A DNA stretch of 7,605 nucleotides, taken from contig JAHFUU010000106.1 of NCBI GenBank assembly GCA_023264915.1, positions 1 through 7,605 on the forward strand. Direction: 5' to 3'. The translations under genes and the position numbers were made by a program. The notes beneath the pieces were generated by a model that worked only from the letters and a program-made list of their open reading frames with translations, searched no databases and was not told where the DNA came from. Origin of the DNA: Microthrixaceae bacterium (GTDB taxonomy: Bacteria; Actinomycetota; Acidimicrobiia; Acidimicrobiales; Acidimicrobilacustridaceae). Positions within the stretch are counted from its first letter, which is position 1; the number at the start of each line of letters is the position of its first letter. Of the stretch, positions 6,701-7,605 are shown one piece after another.

Positions 6701-7605
6701 TCTACAAGGTCGACCCTGAAGGCGCTGCCAGCCGCGCGATGTCGGCCGTCGGGACCGAAGGTCGCTCCGGCGCCCCCGGCCTTGTCAGCTCCTACGCCAT
6801 CGACTCCACCACCGTCGTGTCGGGCGATCCGAGCGCGCTGCTCTCCTTGCAGGGGTTGGGGATGGTTCGCGACGAGCCGATCCTGCTGGCGGGTGACCCG
6901 CCCGCGGCACCGGGAGGGTTCGGCGACCCGCCGCGCCCACGTGCCCAGATCATCACCGACTCCAACCGCAATGTCTGGACCGATCACGGCCTCATGCGCG
7001 ACAACCAGAGCTACACGCTCGGACCAGGCGAGGAGGTGGCTGGCGGGCGTGAGCCGAGCGTTCCGTTGCGTACCGCAAGGGATGCCCCGCTGACCACAGC
7101 CGTGCAGGATCACCTGGCGGGCGTCACCGCATCCTCTTATGGGTCCTGGCTCTACCAGCTGCCCGAGACGGCGCCGTACAACGCGCTCGACGGTGACCCC
7201 TCCACTGCGTGGGTGGCAGGCCCGACACGATCTTCGGTTGGCGAGTGGTTGCAGATCGAGATCGGCAACACCGTCGAGGTCGACCACATGGACCTGAGCT
7301 TCCTCGCCGACGGACCATGGCGGCCTTCGGTCCGCGAGGTGACCGTGAAGACCGATGCCGGTACAAGGGTCCAGGCCACCCAGCCCGGGGAGGGGACCCA
7401 GAGGGTCGCGTTGCCGCCCGGCCCCACGCGGACGATCCGCATCACCCTCAGCGGCCTGTCAGATGAGACCGAGCACTCCGCGGGGGCTGGGGTGCGCGAA
7501 GTCTCGATTCCCGGCGTGTCGACCGCGCGCCGGCTCTCGGTGCCTGGCCCTCGGGCAGGTGTCACCCAAGGCGCGCAGGAGGCGGCGTGGGTGTTCGAGC
7601 GCCAG
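3700..7605 (+). CDS. MOP/Wzx flippase-like domain fused to an AftD-like (DUF3367) GT-C arabinofuranosyltransferase; 3' end beyond the window
   Basis: The frame is open for 1302 codons to the right edge. Residues 1 to about 387 are a multi-helix membrane domain of the MOP (Wzx/MurJ) type; HLDLVVG at 221-227, then a DAYSVAALPAKG block and a helix ending IVIPHA, fits the typical actinobacterial Wzx-like pattern. Residues 388-425 are a hydrophilic linker. From about 428 the chain matches AftD, a mycobacterial enzyme adding alpha-1,3-arabinofuranose outside the membrane: ETKLD (450-454), whose acidic residues sit where GT-C enzymes place catalytic ones, LQNQAVGYAFPMGPFF (479-494), FRNVWKF (779-785), PGAPTGDYSWGRPMDEPL (872-889) and VVRNDLD (942-948). 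Residues about 1141-1280 look like an F5/8 C (discoidin) carbohydrate-binding module with NALDGDPSTAW. AftD of M. tuberculosis is about 1400 residues, so several hundred are probably missing. The donor may be another polyprenyl-phosphate sugar. Codon use at the junction leaves open two genes joined by a frameshift. Confidence 0.88.
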   Translation, partial: MSGGDTAIRGERPRLLARSTVGMALFWMSVVAVPVSSALVTAILSRQVAAGELSVITAVFMLTLIGAVVPIAVQSEVAASRVATGRLHELPWRGLVAGTVGSAVAGAAVAPALDLPPLAMFFGIMQVLPGVAVGLSRGEAIADRHFGVAAVNQLAEAGLRLFFGVALGVAFGATGVAASFFLAMLGAWAVIPRRPTDDDPRSVLAVPATLVALALLTLSVHLDLVVGPRILGPLADAYSVAALPAKGVFLLLAAAGWIVIPHARSRKSAAQLVAPVAATVAAGGALAVAAAVGAPVVAAVLGRPAPDRGIVLLLGLAMAAASGTWVGLQVMLTRASQRLWVPAVSAIGTSLALAVYTSSLAGFAIAACIGQAAALAVVLHRLQALAVDEPELDADVAEARFTGPVTARAQRQPVAREDLGPVCDRRILAVLSGAIALVMVLQRPGTIVSETKLDVAVDPGTFLARILSLWEPVADFGRLQNQAVGYAFPMGPFFLVSKALGVPEWVSIRLWMALLVAVAFWGAARLADQFRVGVPSTRVVAALAYAFSPMVVARVGNTSGIMIGLAFLPWILLPLVRVSRSGSIRKAAALSGAAVLCTGGVNGAITVAALVVPALYLLCRRPGPRRRALMGWWAVAVSLATFWWLVPLVFQARYGFNFLPFTERAATTTAYASPTEAIRGTGDWLSYLNLQEPWLPAGWWLAANPVVIVATALVAGAGLYGLARRDVPERVFLVLCVVAGVALVSCGYALSVAGLPEAMLSNPAGSAVRALLDGPAGMFRNVWKFQPVVTLPVSLGLAHALAVWRIRLASHRLSLRPVVVVIASAVVALAAFPVFRGDLVTDRGWEATPDYWSDFTRFHETHTGSGRLLIIPGAPTGDYSWGRPMDEPLQTSTNVPWAVRSIIPLGGPGSTMVLDAAERAIQRGGDPALASFLARAGFSYIVVRNDLDWRKWNAPRPARVAAALAASGLAKEATFGPNLSVGEHDPFGVADGERKLKALEVYKVDPEGAASRAMSAVGTEGRSGAPGLVSSYAIDSTTVVSGDPSALLSLQGLGMVRDEPILLAGDPPAAPGGFGDPPRPRAQIITDSNRNVWTDHGLMRDNQSYTLGPGEEVAGGREPSVPLRTARDAPLTTAVQDHLAGVTASSYGSWLYQLPETAPYNALDGDPSTAWVAGPTRSSVGEWLQIEIGNTVEVDHMDLSFLADGPWRPSVREVTVKTDAGTRVQATQPGEGTQRVALPPGPTRTIRITLSGLSDETEHSAGAGVREVSIPGVSTARRLSVPGPRAGVTQGAQEAAWVFERQ

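Noticed and set aside
5995..7287. Minus-strand open frame of 430 codons
   Set aside because: It is a long antisense shadow of the AftD-like gene with no recognisable motif.

Overview
The window is high-GC DNA that reads as an actinobacterial chromosome. Codon third positions are mostly G or C. The last gene carries the DUF3367/AftD-type arabinofuranosyltransferase signature, a family known from mycobacteria, corynebacteria and their relatives. The domain fusions suggest a lineage outside the mycolic-acid bacteria, perhaps Acidimicrobiia or a similar deep actinobacterial branch; that placement is an inference, not something the sequence proves.

Layout. Bases 1 to about 265 (minus strand) hold the decayed C-terminal end of what looks like a site-specific recombinase, broken by an in-frame amber codon. 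Bases 266-772 hold no convincing gene. They contain several small inverted repeats and a candidate promoter facing right. From 773 to the right edge three genes run on the plus strand, tightly packed as one probable operon: a GT2 polyprenyl-phosphate sugar synthase (773-1705), a GT4 glycosyltransferase fused to a class I methyltransferase (1718-3703, 12 nt after the previous stop), and a giant membrane protein (3700 to beyond 7605, overlapping the previous stop by ATGA). The giant protein joins a Wzx/MOP flippase-like domain to an AftD-like GT-C glycosyltransferase.

How they may work together. The GT2 enzyme would charge a polyprenyl phosphate with a sugar on the cytoplasmic face. The GT4-methyltransferase would add and perhaps methylate a sugar on a growing glycan. 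The flippase-like half of the third protein could move a lipid-linked sugar or glycan across the membrane, and its GT-C half, with a discoidin-like (F5/8 C) module, would transfer sugar onto a cell-envelope glycan outside. This is a coherent cell-envelope glycan module, but its substrate and product cannot be read from the sequence.

Most notable are the two fusions. The GT4-methyltransferase linker is an 18-bp minisatellite coding eight hexapeptides. At the flippase/AftD junction, codon use and a GTGCTGA stop/start geometry in another frame leave open that these are two coupled genes joined by a frameshift.
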